NCBI GenBank assembly: GCA_003719395.1
Contig: RHMC01000070.1
Span: 1 to 35,279 of the forward strand
Source of the DNA: Streptomyces altiplanensis
GTDB taxonomy: Bacteria; Actinomycetota; Actinomycetes; Streptomycetales; Streptomycetaceae
Reading direction: 5' to 3'
DNA length: 35,279 nt
Part shown: piece after piece, positions 24,924-33,441 of the stretch
How the letters are laid out: every line of letters begins with the position of its first letter
Numbering within the stretch: position 1 is the stretch's first letter
The notes under the pieces: generated by a model
What the model saw: the letters and a program-made list of their open reading frames with translations, nothing else
Told to the model about the DNA's origin: nothing
Database searches by the model: none
Made by a program: the position numbers and the translations under genes

Positions 24924-26384
24924 TCACTTGTTGCGGCCGCGCTTCTCGCGCACCCGCACCGAGATGTGGATCGGGGTGCCCTCGAAGCCGAACTCCTCGC
25001 GCAGGCGGCGCTCGATGAAGCGCCGGTAGCCGGCCTCCAGGAAGCCGGAGGCGAAGAGAACGAACCGCGGCGGCTTGGTCCCCGCCTGCGTCCCGAAGAG
25101 GATGCGGGGCTGCTTGCCGCCGCGGACCGGGTGCGGGTGGGAGGCGACGATCTCGCCGAGGAAGGCGTTGAGCCTGCCGGTCGGGATCCGGGTCTCCCAG
25201 CCCGCCAGCGCCGTCTCGATCGCCGGGACCAGCTTCTCCATGTGCCGGCCGGTCTGCGCCGACACGTTCACCCGCGGCGCCCACGCGACCTGGGCGAGCT
25301 CGGTCTCGATCTCGCGCTCGAGGTAGTAGCGGCGCTCTTCGTCGAGGGTGTCCCACTTGTTGTACGCGATGACCAGCGCGCGGCCCGCTTCGACGGCCAT
25401 CGTGATGATCCGCTGGTCCTGCACGCTGATGGACTCGCTCGCGTCGATCAGTACGACCGCGACCTCGGCCTTCTCGACGGCGGCGGCGGTACGCAGCGAG
25501 GCGTAGTAGTCCGCGCCCTCCTGGAGGTGGACGCGGCGGCGGATGCCGGCCGTGTCGATGAACTTCCAGGTGATGCCGCCGAGCTCGATCAGCTCGTCGA
25601 CCGGGTCACGGGTGGTGCCGGCCATCTCGTTGACGACGACACGGTCCTCGTTCGCCACCCGGTTCAGGAGCGAGGACTTGCCGACGTTCGGGCGGCCGAT
25701 GAGCGCGATGCGTCGCGGGCCGCCGACGGCCTGGCCGAAGGTCTGGGCCGGTGCCTCGGGCAGGGCTTCGAGTACGGCGTCCAGCATGTCGCCGGTGCCG
25801 CGGCCGTGCAGCGAGGAGACCGGGTGCGGCATGCCGAGGCCGAGCGACCACAGTGCGGTGGCGTCCGCCTCGCCGCTCTGGCCGTCGACCTTGTTGGCGC
25901 AGAGCACGACGGGCTTGCCGGCCCGGCGCAGCAGCTTGACGACGGCCTCGTCGGTGTCGGTGGCGCCGACCGTGGAGTCGACGACGAAGACGACGGCGTC
26001 GGCCGCCTCGATCGCGTACTCGGCCTGGGCGGCGACGGACGCGTCGATGCCGAGGACGTCCTGCTCCCAGCCGCCGGTGTCGACGACCTTGAAGCGGCGG
26101 CCCGCCCATTCGGCCTCGTAGGTGACACGGTCACGGGTGACGCCGGGCTTGTCCTCGACGACGGCCTCGCGGCGGCCGATGATGCGGTTCACCAAGGTCG
26201 ACTTGCCGACATTGGGGCGGCCCACGACGGCGAGGACGGGCAGCGGGCCGTGACCGGCTTCGCCGATCGCGCCTTCGACCTCTTCGGCGTCGAAGCCTTC
26301 CAGCGCGGCGAGCTCCATGAACTCCGCGTACTCGGCATCGCCAAGTGCTCCGTGCTCGTCGCCGGAGTGAATCTGGTCGTTCAT
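24924..26384 (-). CDS. der: Ribosome biogenesis GTPase Der (EngA)
   Basis: A 486-residue double-GTPase needed for 50S subunit maturation. The first G domain has GRPNVGKST near 55-63, DTGGW and NKVD. The second has GRPNVGKSS near 228-236, DTAGIRRR and NKWD. A KH-like C-terminal domain follows and ends with FEGTPIHISVRVREKRGRNK. An acidic 45-residue N-terminal extension is typical of actinobacteria. GAGGAACGG precedes the ATG at 26384. It is the last gene of the aroH-tyrA-cmk-plsC-der series, 69 bases after plsC. The gene is intact. Confidence 0.97.
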   Translation of the reverse strand: MNDQIHSGDEHGALGDAEYAEFMELAALEGFDAEEVEGAIGEAGHGPLPVLAVVGRPNVGKSTLVNRIIGRREAVVEDKPGVTRDRVTYEAEWAGRRFKVVDTGGWEQDVLGIDASVAAQAEYAIEAADAVVFVVDSTVGATDTDEAVVKLLRRAGKPVVLCANKVDGQSGEADATALWSLGLGMPHPVSSLHGRGTGDMLDAVLEALPEAPAQTFGQAVGGPRRIALIGRPNVGKSSLLNRVANEDRVVVNEMAGTTRDPVDELIELGGITWKFIDTAGIRRRVHLQEGADYYASLRTAAAVEKAEVAVVLIDASESISVQDQRIITMAVEAGRALVIAYNKWDTLDEERRYYLEREIETELAQVAWAPRVNVSAQTGRHMEKLVPAIETALAGWETRIPTGRLNAFLGEIVASHPHPVRGGKQPRILFGTQAGTKPPRFVLFASGFLEAGYRRFIERRLREEFGFEGTPIHISVRVREKRGRNK

Positions 26385-26453
26385 GAAGTCCGTTCCTCGT
26401 TCATCATCGATGGACCACCGGTCATTCCGCGCGGTCCACTACTCAAGTCTCGC

Positions 26454-27097
26454 TCAGCGCCCGGTGAAACGCCGGGCACTTTCCAGGTGGGCGGTCAGCC
26501 GCTCCTGGATCCGTACGGTGGCCTCGTCCAGCGCCTTGCGCGTGCGCCGTCCGCTGCCGTCGCCGGCCTCGAAGGGGTCGCCGAAGACGACGTCCACCCG
26601 GCTGCGCAGCGGCGGCAGGCCCGGTATCAGCCGGCCGCGGCGGTCCGTGGAGCCGAGCACCGCCACCGGGACGATCGGCGCCCCGCCGCGTACGGCGAAG
26701 TACGCGAGTCCGGCGCGCAGCGACGCGAAGTCGCCCTCGCCCTGGTGCCCTCCGGGAAGATTCCCAGCACCCCGCCGTCCGCGAGGACGCCCAGCGCGTT
26801 CGAGATCGCCGTGCGGTCGGCGGTCGCACGGTCCACCTTCAGCTGACCGATTCCGCGCAGGAACGGGTCGAGGGGACCGACGAACGCCTCTTTCTTGATC
26901 AGGAAGTGCACCGGACGGGGGGCCGTCCCCATCAGCATGGGCCCGTCGACCATGTGCGAGTGATTCACGGCCAGGATCACCGGACCACTCACGGGCACCC
27001 GCCAGGCACCGAGGACGCGGGGCTTGAACAGCCCGTGCATCAGGCCGATGCCGATGCCCCGTCCGACCGCCGCGCCACGCAGCGTGGGCGCCGTCAC
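26454..27097 (-). pseudogene. plsC: 1-acyl-sn-glycerol-3-phosphate acyltransferase (PlsC family), frameshifted
   Basis: A membrane-bound acyltransferase of phospholipid synthesis. The active-site motif is NHSHMVDG (HX4D) and the substrate-binding motif is IFPEGTR. Just after the latter, near 26750, the frame shifts and coding goes on as GEGDFASLRAGLAYFAVRGGAPIVPVAVLG (in part), ending AHLESARRFTGR. Restoring one G in the GGG run gives 214 residues, normal for the short PlsC type. The GTG start overlaps the cmk stop (GTGA). It is always found between cmk and der in streptomycetes, as I recall. Confidence 0.88.
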
Positions 27098-27789
27098 TTC
27101 GCGGCCCGCTTCCCCTCGACCAGGGTGACGACACACTCGATGACCTGGTCCAGCGTGAGGTCGCTGGTGTCGACTCGACCGCGCTCGTCCGCCTTGGCGA
27201 GCGGCGACGTCTTGCGGCTGGAGTCGGCCGCGTCCCGCTTCAGCAGGGCCTCGCGGGTCGCGGACACGTCCGCGCCCTTCAGCTCGCCGCTGCGGCGGGC
27301 GGCGCGCGCCTCGGGAGAGGCGGTCAGGAAGATCTTGAGGTCCGCGTCCGGCAGCACGGTCGTACCGATGTCGCGTCCCTCGACGACGATACCGAGTGCG
27401 GCGCCCTTCGCGATGGACCGCTGCAGGTCGGTGATCAGAGTGCGCACCTCGGGCACGGCGCTCACGGCGCTCACCTTGGAGGTGACCTCCTGGGTGCGGA
27501 TCGGCCCGGAGGCGTCGACGCCGTCCACCGTGATGGTCGGAGCGGACGGGTCGGTGCCGGAGACGATCACGGGCTTGCCCGCGGCGTCCGCGATGGCGAC
27601 GGGGTCCGTGACGTCGATGCCGTTGCTCAGCATCCACCAGGTGATCGCCCGGTACTGGGCGCCGGTGTCCAGGTAGCTGAGGCCGAGCTTGGCGGCGACG
27701 GCCTTGGAGGTGCTGGACTTGCCCGTGCCGGAGGGGCCGTCGATGGCGACAATCACTGCTGCCGGGGCGGTCCGGGCGGCGGTTTCCAC
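27094..27789 (-). CDS. cmk: Cytidylate kinase
   Basis: A 231-residue CMP/dCMP kinase. The P-loop is IDGPSGTGKSS near 15-25; the CMP-binding part is YLDTGAQYRAITWWML; IVVEGRDIGTTVLPDADLKIFLTA (in part) and the LID-type RDAADSSRKTSPLAKA follow. The GTG at 27789 is chosen because AGGAAGG lies about 9 bases upstream; GTG at 27801 is possible. It is coupled by overlap to plsC. It converts CMP to CDP for nucleic acid and CDP-lipid synthesis. Confidence 0.95.
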   Translation of the reverse strand: METAARTAPAAVIVAIDGPSGTGKSSTSKAVAAKLGLSYLDTGAQYRAITWWMLSNGIDVTDPVAIADAAGKPVIVSGTDPSAPTITVDGVDASGPIRTQEVTSKVSAVSAVPEVRTLITDLQRSIAKGAALGIVVEGRDIGTTVLPDADLKIFLTASPEARAARRSGELKGADVSATREALLKRDAADSSRKTSPLAKADERGRVDTSDLTLDQVIECVVTLVEGKRAAK

Positions 27790-27934
27790 GGTGTAGGACA
27801 CCTTCCTGGTACACGGGCTTGGGCGGGCGGGACCCGACGGGCCCCACACAAGGTTACCGAGTCCCCGGCCCCGCCCTCGACGCCCCTGCGAAGCCACCGC
27901 AAACCGGACGCCGCGGCGGTGCGCGAAGGCGCCG

Positions 27935-29022
27935 CTACTGGCGGATCGACCAGCCCCGCTCGCGCAGTGAGGCGCTCAGCCCGGGTGCGGCCGCCGGCTC
28001 CACCATCAGCTGCACCAGGCCCGCCTGCTGCCCGGTCGCGTGCTCGATGCGCACGTCCTCGATGTTGACGCCCGCACGCCCCGCGTCCGCGAAGATCCGG
28101 GCCAGTTCGCCGGGACGGTCACTGATGAGGACGGCGACGATCTCGTACGCCGCCGGGGCGGCCCCGTGCTTGCCCGGCACGCGCTCGCGGCCCGTGTTGC
28201 CGCGCCGCAGGACGTCCTCGATGCCGTCGGCGCCGCCCCTGCGCTTGTCGTCGTCGGCGGACTGGAGGGCCCGCAGTGCCCGGACGGTCTCCTCCAGGTC
28301 GGCCGCGACGCCGGTGAGCACGTCCGCCACGGGACCCGGGTTCGCGGAGAGGATCTCGACCCACATCCGGGGGTCGGAGGCGGCGATGCGGGTGACGTCC
28401 CTGATGCCCTGACCGCACAGCCGTACCGCCGTCTCGTCCGCGTCCGCCAGCCGCGCCGCGACCATCGACGAGACCAGCTGCGGGGTGTGCGAGACGAGCG
28501 CGACCGCGCGGTCGTGGGCCTCGGCGTCCATCACCACGGGCACGGCCCGGCACAGCGCGACCAGCTCCAGTGCGAGGTTGAGGACCTCGGTGTGGGTGTC
28601 GCGGGTCGGGGTGAGGACCCAGGGGCGGCCCTCGAAGAGGTCGGCGGTCGCGGCCAGCGGGCCCGAACGCTCCTTGCCGGACATCGGGTGCGTGCCGATG
28701 TACGGGGCGAGGTCGCAGCCCAGCGCCTCCAGCTCCCTGCGCGGTCCGCCCTTGACGCTGGCGACGTCGATGTACGCGCGGGCGGTCCCGCGCCGCATGG
28801 CGTCGGCCAGCGTCGTGGCCACGCCTGCGCCGGCGGTACGGCGACGACGTCCAGGTCGACGGGGCCTTCGGGCGCCTCGTCGGTGCCGGCGCCGAGCGCG
28901 GCGGCGGTGCGGGCCTGCGCCGGGTCGTGGTCGGTGAGGTGGACGGTGACGCCGCGCCCGGCGAGGGCGAGGGCCGCCGAGGTGCCGATCAGGCCGGTTC
29001 CGATGACGAGGGCGGTTCTCAC
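27935..29022 (-). pseudogene. tyrA: Prephenate dehydrogenase with ACT domain, frameshifted
   Basis: Converts prephenate to 4-hydroxyphenylpyruvate with NAD(P), on the way to tyrosine. The N-terminal Rossmann motif is VIGTGLIGTSAALALAGRG. The frame breaks near 28832 (DLDVVAVPP / GVATTLADAMRRG) and is repaired by one G, giving 362 residues. The catalytic region has IGTHPMSGKERSGP and LVSHTPQLVSSMVA; a C-terminal ACT domain (EIVAVLISDRPGELARIF) indicates feedback control by tyrosine. The ATG overlaps the aroH stop (ATGA), so the two consecutive pathway steps are co-translated. A gene this basic is unlikely to be truly broken. Confidence 0.9.
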
Positions 29023-29381
29023 TGGGCGATGTCCTTGCGGAGGGCGCCTGCGGCGCCGAGGTAGACGTGGGAGACCGACGACTTGGGCAGGTCCGACTCG
29101 ACGTGCGCGAGGATCCGCACGACGCGCGGCATGGCTCCCGCTATGTCCAGTTCCTGGGCGCAGATCAGCGGTACGTCGACGATGCCGATCTTGCGTGCCG
29201 CGGCGGCCGGGAAGTCGCTGTGGAGGTCCGGGGTGGCCGTGAACCAGATGCTGATGAGGTCGTCGGAGGTGAGCCCGTTGCGCTCCAGGACGGCCGAGAG
29301 CAGCTCGCCGACCTGCTCGTCCATGTGCCCGGCTTCGTCCCGCTCCAGCTGGACGGCCCCGCGCACCGCTCGTACTGCCAC
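29019..29381 (-). CDS. aroH: Chorismate mutase, AroH type
   Basis: A 120-residue monofunctional chorismate mutase of the Bacillus subtilis AroH fold (trimeric alpha/beta barrel-like), not the helical AroQ type. Active-site residues of that family are all visible: Arg7 (VRAVRGA), Arg63, Cys74 and Glu77 (ICAQELDI), Arg89 (RVVRIL) and Tyr107 (HVYLGAA). It turns chorismate into prephenate for tyrA, which overlaps it. The GTG start has GAGGAG 6 bases upstream. Confidence 0.95.
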   Translation of the reverse strand: MAVRAVRGAVQLERDEAGHMDEQVGELLSAVLERNGLTSDDLISIWFTATPDLHSDFPAAAARKIGIVDVPLICAQELDIAGAMPRVVRILAHVESDLPKSSVSHVYLGAAGALRKDIAQ

Positions 29382-29650
29382 GTCGTGCTCCTCGTTCGGT
29401 ACCTCATGTGCCCTGCTCGATCCAGCGTAGTTGGGCAGGGCTCGGCGGGGCTCGGCGCGTTCCGCAGGTGAGACGCGCGGGTCCGGCCGTGTCCGGCGCA
29501 GTCCACGGCCCGCCCGGATTGGGCTGTCGGACGTACAGCGGCCGCGTGATGCGGCATTCGCGCCCGGGATGCTTCTTCTGCGGGGCGACGAGCGCGAAGA
29601 TGCTGCCCTTCGCGCCGAACCTCCGGTGCGACGGGCAGGAGGAGCACGTG
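29382..29650. promoter_or_regulatory. Divergent promoter region aroH / Rieske protein
   Basis: A 269-base region from which both genes diverge. The Rieske frame stays open upstream to 29408 with good third-position GC and an ATG at 29549 (RHSRPGCFFCGATSAK). However, an extension of 34 residues would bury the Tat signal, so I treat it as non-coding. No clear promoter boxes were found. Confidence 0.3.
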
Positions 29651-30142
29651 ATGGGCAAGGGTACGAGCCGCCGGGCGGTCCTCGCGGCCACAGCCGCGGC
29701 TGCGGGCACCGCACTGGTGGCCGGTTGCGGCAACGGCGGCGGAGGCGGGACCGGCGACGGCATGAACGGCGGCGCCGAGGAGACCGAACCGGCACCCTCG
29801 GATTCGCCCACCCCCTCCGGCGGCGCGTCACCCACCGGGGAGGTTCCCGACGGCGGTACGGCGCTCACCAGGACCTCGGAGATCCCGGTGGGCGGCGGCA
29901 AGGTCTTCGCGGGCGAGAAGGTGGTGGTGACCCAGCCGGAGCCGGGCACCTTCATGGCCTTCTCCGCGGTGTGCACGCACCAGGGCTGCACCGTCAGCGG
30001 CGTCGAGGACGGCACCATCAACTGCGCCTGCCACGGCAGCAGGTTCCGGGTCGCGGACGCCTCGGTCGCGGGCGGCCCGGCCCGCAAGCCGCTCCCGCCG
30101 CGGCAGATCACCGTGGAAAGCGGTTCGATCCGGCTCGCCTGA
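29651..30142 (+). CDS. Tat-exported Rieske [2Fe-2S] lipoprotein
   Basis: A 163-residue exported iron-sulfur protein. The N-terminus combines a twin-arginine signal (TSRRAVLAAT) with a lipobox VAGC (Cys near residue 26). A Gly/Pro/Ser/Thr-rich linker leads to a Rieske domain with both ligand motifs, CTHQGC and CACHGS, in the usual order. It would be folded with its cluster in the cytoplasm, exported by Tat and anchored outside as an electron carrier; the partner is unknown. The start has AGGAGGAG 6 bases before the ATG; a GTG immediately before it is also possible. The next gene begins 18 bases after the stop. Confidence 0.9.
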   Translation: MGKGTSRRAVLAATAAAAGTALVAGCGNGGGGGTGDGMNGGAEETEPAPSDSPTPSGGASPTGEVPDGGTALTRTSEIPVGGGKVFAGEKVVVTQPEPGTFMAFSAVCTHQGCTVSGVEDGTINCACHGSRFRVADASVAGGPARKPLPPRQITVESGSIRLA

Positions 30143-30160
30143 CGCGGCACAATCCAGAGC

Positions 30161-30861
30161 ATGGACCCGCTCGCCGCCCCGCCGACGCCCGAAGACCTCG
30201 TACGCCGCCACACGGTCTACTCCTGTGTGATGGGCTCGCGCGCCTTCGGTCTGGCGACGGACGGCAGCGACACGGACCGGCGCGGCGTCTTCGTCGCGCC
30301 GACGCCGCTGTACTGGCGTTTCGAGAAGCCCCCGACGCACGTCGAGGGTCCGATGGACGAGCAGTTCTCCTGGGAGCTGGAACGCTTCTGCGAGCTGGCC
30401 CTGCGCGCCAACCCCAACATCCTGGAGTGCCTGCACTCCCCGCTGGTCGAGCGGATCGACGCCACCGGCCACGAGCTGGTCGCCCTGCGGGACGCGTTCC
30501 TCTCCCGCCGGGCCCACCAGACGTTCGTCCGGTACGCGGCCGGCCAGCGCAGGAAGCTGGAGGCGGACGTACGGCAGCACGGCGCCCCGCGCTGGAAGCA
30601 CGCCATGCATCTGCTGCGGCTGCTCGGCAGCTGCCGCGATCTGCTGCGCACGGGCGAGCTGGTGATCGACGCCGGCGAGGAGCGCGAGCGGCTGCTGGCG
30701 GTCAAGCGGGGCGAGGTGGCGTGGCCGGAGGTCGAGCGCCGGATGGAGCACCTCGCGGCGGAGGCGGACGCGGCCGGGGCGAAGAGCCCGCTCCCGCCGG
30801 AGCCGGACCGCCCCCGCGTGGAGGACTTCCTGCTCCGTGTACGCGCGCCTCAGCCCGCTGA
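30161..30861 (+). pseudogene. DNA-polymerase-beta-like nucleotidyltransferase (RlaP-like, copy 1), frameshifted at its end
   Basis: The N-terminus has the family signature GSRAFGLATDGSDTDRRGVFV, with the helix-turn GS motif and two metal-binding Asp residues, followed by WRFEKPPTHVE and a helical domain (NPNILECLHSPLVE, HQTFVRYAAGQRRKLE, WKHAMHLLRLL). This is the PF10127/RlaP-type nucleotidyltransferase family, some members of which occur with RNA-repair genes. Near 30845 the frame needs one C to reach the stop at 30861 (RVRRASAR), giving 233 residues; as written it runs on antisense into the opposite gene. The last 12 bases overlap the end of a second, convergent family member. Confidence 0.72.
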
Positions 30862-31691
30862 AGGAGCGGTCGGCGCGCCTCCCCGGCCCGGGGCGTCCTG
30901 CGCGTCGCGGGTGAGCCTGGCCCGGACGACGAGGTCGTCCAGCTGCTCGTACGCCGCCGCCTCGGCCGGAAGCCGTGACGCCGCCTGCGCCGCGTCGAGC
31001 ACGGCGTGGAGGGCGTCGACGTCCTCACGCAGCCGGTCGCGGTCCGGTCCCGGAGCCGCCCCGTGCTCGGCTTCCGCCTTGGCCGCGATCAGTTCCCCCA
31101 GGTACGCCGGGGCGTCCACCTGGTCCAGCAGCGTGGGCAGGTGGGCCTGCACCTCGCCGCTGCGCATCAGGTGGATGCCGGTGAGCAGCACCCGGAAGGT
31201 GTAGAGCAGCGGCTTCAGCTCCCCCGTCCTCTCGAAGAGCCGCCACTGCGTGAGCGCGAACCCGCGGTAATGATGGGCGTGGTGGCTGGCAGCACGGACG
31301 GCGCGAGCGCGACCAGCTCCGCGTGCGCGTCGCTCGTGCGCACCACCAGTGGCGAGAGCAGCTGCTCCAGCACATAGCCGTTGCGCCGCAGCATCAGCCG
31401 TACGAACTTCCGCAGGTCGTGCGTGACCAGGTCCATCTCCACGCCGTCGCGCACCCACATGCGGCTCCGCGTCTCCTCCGGCTCCCCCAGGCCGACGAGA
31501 GCCGGCACGGGCAGCAGGTGCGCGCCGCGCAGGTCCACGTCCGAGTCCCGGGACGGGAACCCGTACAGGTGCGCCCCGGAGACGGACGCGAACAGCAGCG
31601 GATCGGTCTCGTCCGCCAGTCCGCCGGAACAGCCGCCGAGGTCGGTGTCCGGCAGCCCGGCCTCGCGCAGACGCTTCTCGTACGCACTCAT
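30850..31691 (-). pseudogene. DNA-polymerase-beta-like nucleotidyltransferase (RlaP-like, copy 2), frameshifted
   Basis: The signature is ASVSGAHLYGFPSRDSDVDLRG, with the two Asp residues of the metal site, followed by EMDLVTHDLRKFVRLMLRRN and NGYVLEQLLSPLVV. Near 31287 the frame breaks and continues as SHHAHHYRGFALTQW, LKPLLYTFRVLLTGIHLMRSG and DAPAYLGELIAAKAEAEHG. One G (CTGGCC read as CTGCC) restores 280 residues. It begins 3 bases after the ADP-ribosylglycohydrolase stop and is the last gene of the NAD operon, so its substrate may be linked to NAD, ADP-ribose or RNA ends. The substrate is unknown. Confidence 0.75.
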
Positions 31692-31694
31692 GGA

Positions 31695-32696
31695 TCAAGC
31701 GTCCCAGAGCGCTCCCAGGGCCAGCAGTTCCCCCCGGTACTCGATGCGCTCCGCCCACTCGGCAGGCCACGCCTCCGCCCCCAGGTGCGCTCCCGCGAAC
31801 GCCCCCGCCAGGCAGGCGATCGAGTCGGAGTCGCCCTTCGTGCACGCGGCGCGGCGCAGCGCGGTGACCGGCTCCCCGGGGAACAGGAGGAAGCACAGCA
31901 GCCCGGTGGCGAGGGCCTCCTCCGCGATCCAGCCGTCGCCCGTCACCAGGCAGGGGTCGGTCTCCGGCGACGGGGTGCGCAGGGCCGCCGCGAGCCGCTC
32001 CAGTACGGCCAGGCACTCGTCCCAGCCGCGCGCCATGAAGTCCTCGGGCGACGCGTCGTGGGCGTGCGTCCACAGGTCGCCGAGCCAGCGCTCGTGGTAC
32101 CGGACGCGGTTCTCGTACGCGTACGAACGGAGCAGCCCCACCAGACCGGTGGGCTCCGCCCCCCGTGCGAGCAGGTGCACCGCGTGCGCCGTCAGGTCGC
32201 TCGCCGCCAGTGCGGTCGGGTGGCCGTGCGTGAGTGCCGACTGCAATTGCGCGGCCCCGGCACGCTGTTCCTCGCTCAGCCCCGGTACGAGCCCGAGCGG
32301 CGCGACCCGCATGTTGGCCCCGCACCCTTTGGAGCCCAGCTGACTGGCCTGCTGCCACGGCCGGTCGCTGTCGAGCAGCCGGCAGGCGACGAGGCAGGTG
32401 TTGCCGGGGGCCCGGTTGTTCTCCGGGGAGTGGTACCAGTCGACGAATTCCTCGCGCACCGGCCGCGCCAGCCCCGGCGGCCCGAGCACACCGCGGTCCA
32501 TCGCGGTCCGTATCCCCCGCCCCAGCGCGAGGGTCATCTGGGTGTCGTCCGTGACGATCGCGGGCGACGGCAGTTCCATCTCCCGCCACGGCCCGCACTT
32601 CGCGAGGATCGCCGGTACGTCGTTGAACTCGGTGGGGAAGCCGAGGGCGTCCCCGAGCGCGAGCCCGACGAGGGCCCCGGTGGCTGCCTGCTTCAT
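31695..32696 (-). CDS. ADP-ribosylglycohydrolase family protein
   Basis: A 333-residue enzyme of the DraG/ARH family, which removes ADP-ribose from proteins, nucleic acid or small molecules using two Mg ions. The N-terminal motif is GALVGLALGDALGFPTEF; the metal site is VTDDTQMTLALGRGI; the C-terminal metal motif is CTKGDSDSIACLAGAFAGAH. All metal Asp residues are present, so it should be active. Its ATG overlaps the stop of the Nudix regulator gene (ATGA). In an operon with pnuC and nadR, recycling of ADP-ribose into the NAD pool is a sensible role. Confidence 0.9.
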   Translation of the reverse strand: MKQAATGALVGLALGDALGFPTEFNDVPAILAKCGPWREMELPSPAIVTDDTQMTLALGRGIRTAMDRGVLGPPGLARPVREEFVDWYHSPENNRAPGNTCLVACRLLDSDRPWQQASQLGSKGCGANMRVAPLGLVPGLSEEQRAGAAQLQSALTHGHPTALAASDLTAHAVHLLARGAEPTGLVGLLRSYAYENRVRYHERWLGDLWTHAHDASPEDFMARGWDECLAVLERLAAALRTPSPETDPCLVTGDGWIAEEALATGLLCFLLFPGEPVTALRRAACTKGDSDSIACLAGAFAGAHLGAEAWPAEWAERIEYRGELLALGALWDA

Positions 32697-33441
32697 ACGG
32701 ACCGTTCTCCTTCGGATCGACGTTCGGGGCGCAGAAGCGCCGGATGCAGGGTGGTGGCGTTCCCCGCCCGGTAGAGCGCGGCGGGCTTGCCGCGTCCTCC
32801 GGTACGCCGGGGCGCCCCCTCCACCGGCTCCACGAAGCCGGGCGAGGCGAGTACCTTGCGCCGGAAGTTGGGCCGGTCCAGTTCGACGCCCCAGACCGTC
32901 TCGTACACCTGCTGGAGCTCGCCCAGCGTGAACTCGGGCGGGCAGAAGGCGGTGGCCAGGCAGGTGTACTCGAGCTTGGCGCGGATGCGCTCGCGCGCGT
33001 CCGCGATGATCCGCGCGTGGTCGAAGGCCGGCTCCGGCAGAGCGCCCACGGGCGTCCACTGCGCGTGCGCGGCGTCGCCGCCGCCGCGGGGCTCCGGCAG
33101 CCCCGGCACGAGCACGTGTACGCGACGGAGACGACGCGCATGCGCGGGTCGCGGTCGGGATCGCTGTACGTACGCAGCTGCTCCAGGTGGAGCGCGGCGG
33201 CGGACTCCTGCGACAGACCGGTCTCCTCCGCCAGTTCCCGGCGGGCGGCGGCCTCTGCGGACTCCCGGGGCAGTATGAAGCCGCCGGGCAGCGCCCACGC
33301 CCCGGCGTACGGGTCCTGGCCGCGCCGGATCAGCAGGACGTGCAGCCGGCTCTCGCGGACGGTGAAGACGGCGAGGTCGACGGTCACGGCGAACGGCTCG
33401 AAGGCGTGCGGGTCGTACGGCGGCCGGCTGTCGTCGCTCAT
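32693..33441 (-). pseudogene. nrtR: NrtR-type Nudix/winged-helix regulator, frameshifted
   Basis: The N-terminal Nudix domain (VTVDLAVFTVRESRLHVLLIRRG in part, WALPGGFILPRE, RRELAEETGL) is followed after a break near 33118 by the NrtR winged helix: RIRAKLEYTCLATAFCPPEFT, LGELQQVYETVWGVELDRPNF and FRRKVLASPGFVEPV. One C near 33118 restores 249 residues. NrtR repressors control NAD synthesis and salvage genes and respond to ADP-ribose or related nucleotides. Unlike many NrtRs the Nudix box is complete, so it may also hydrolyse ADP-ribose. Both ends overlap neighbours by ATGA. A candidate operator lies in front of pnuC. Confidence 0.85.

Noticed and set aside
23214..26846. A continuous plus-strand reading frame of about 1,210 codons
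   Set aside because: Most of it is antisense to der and plsC, which have clear motifs; high GC suppresses stops in shadow frames. Only the part from 23613 is used, as the start of an uncharacterised gene.
29408..29650. N-terminal extension of the Rieske protein
   Set aside because: The frame is open and GC3-rich, but it would place the twin-arginine signal inside the protein, and a strong ribosome-binding site precedes the ATG at 29651.
30850..33441. An 863-codon minus-strand frame
   Set aside because: It begins as the true Nudix start and ends as the true nucleotidyltransferase end, but in between it is a shadow of the ADP-ribosylglycohydrolase gene.
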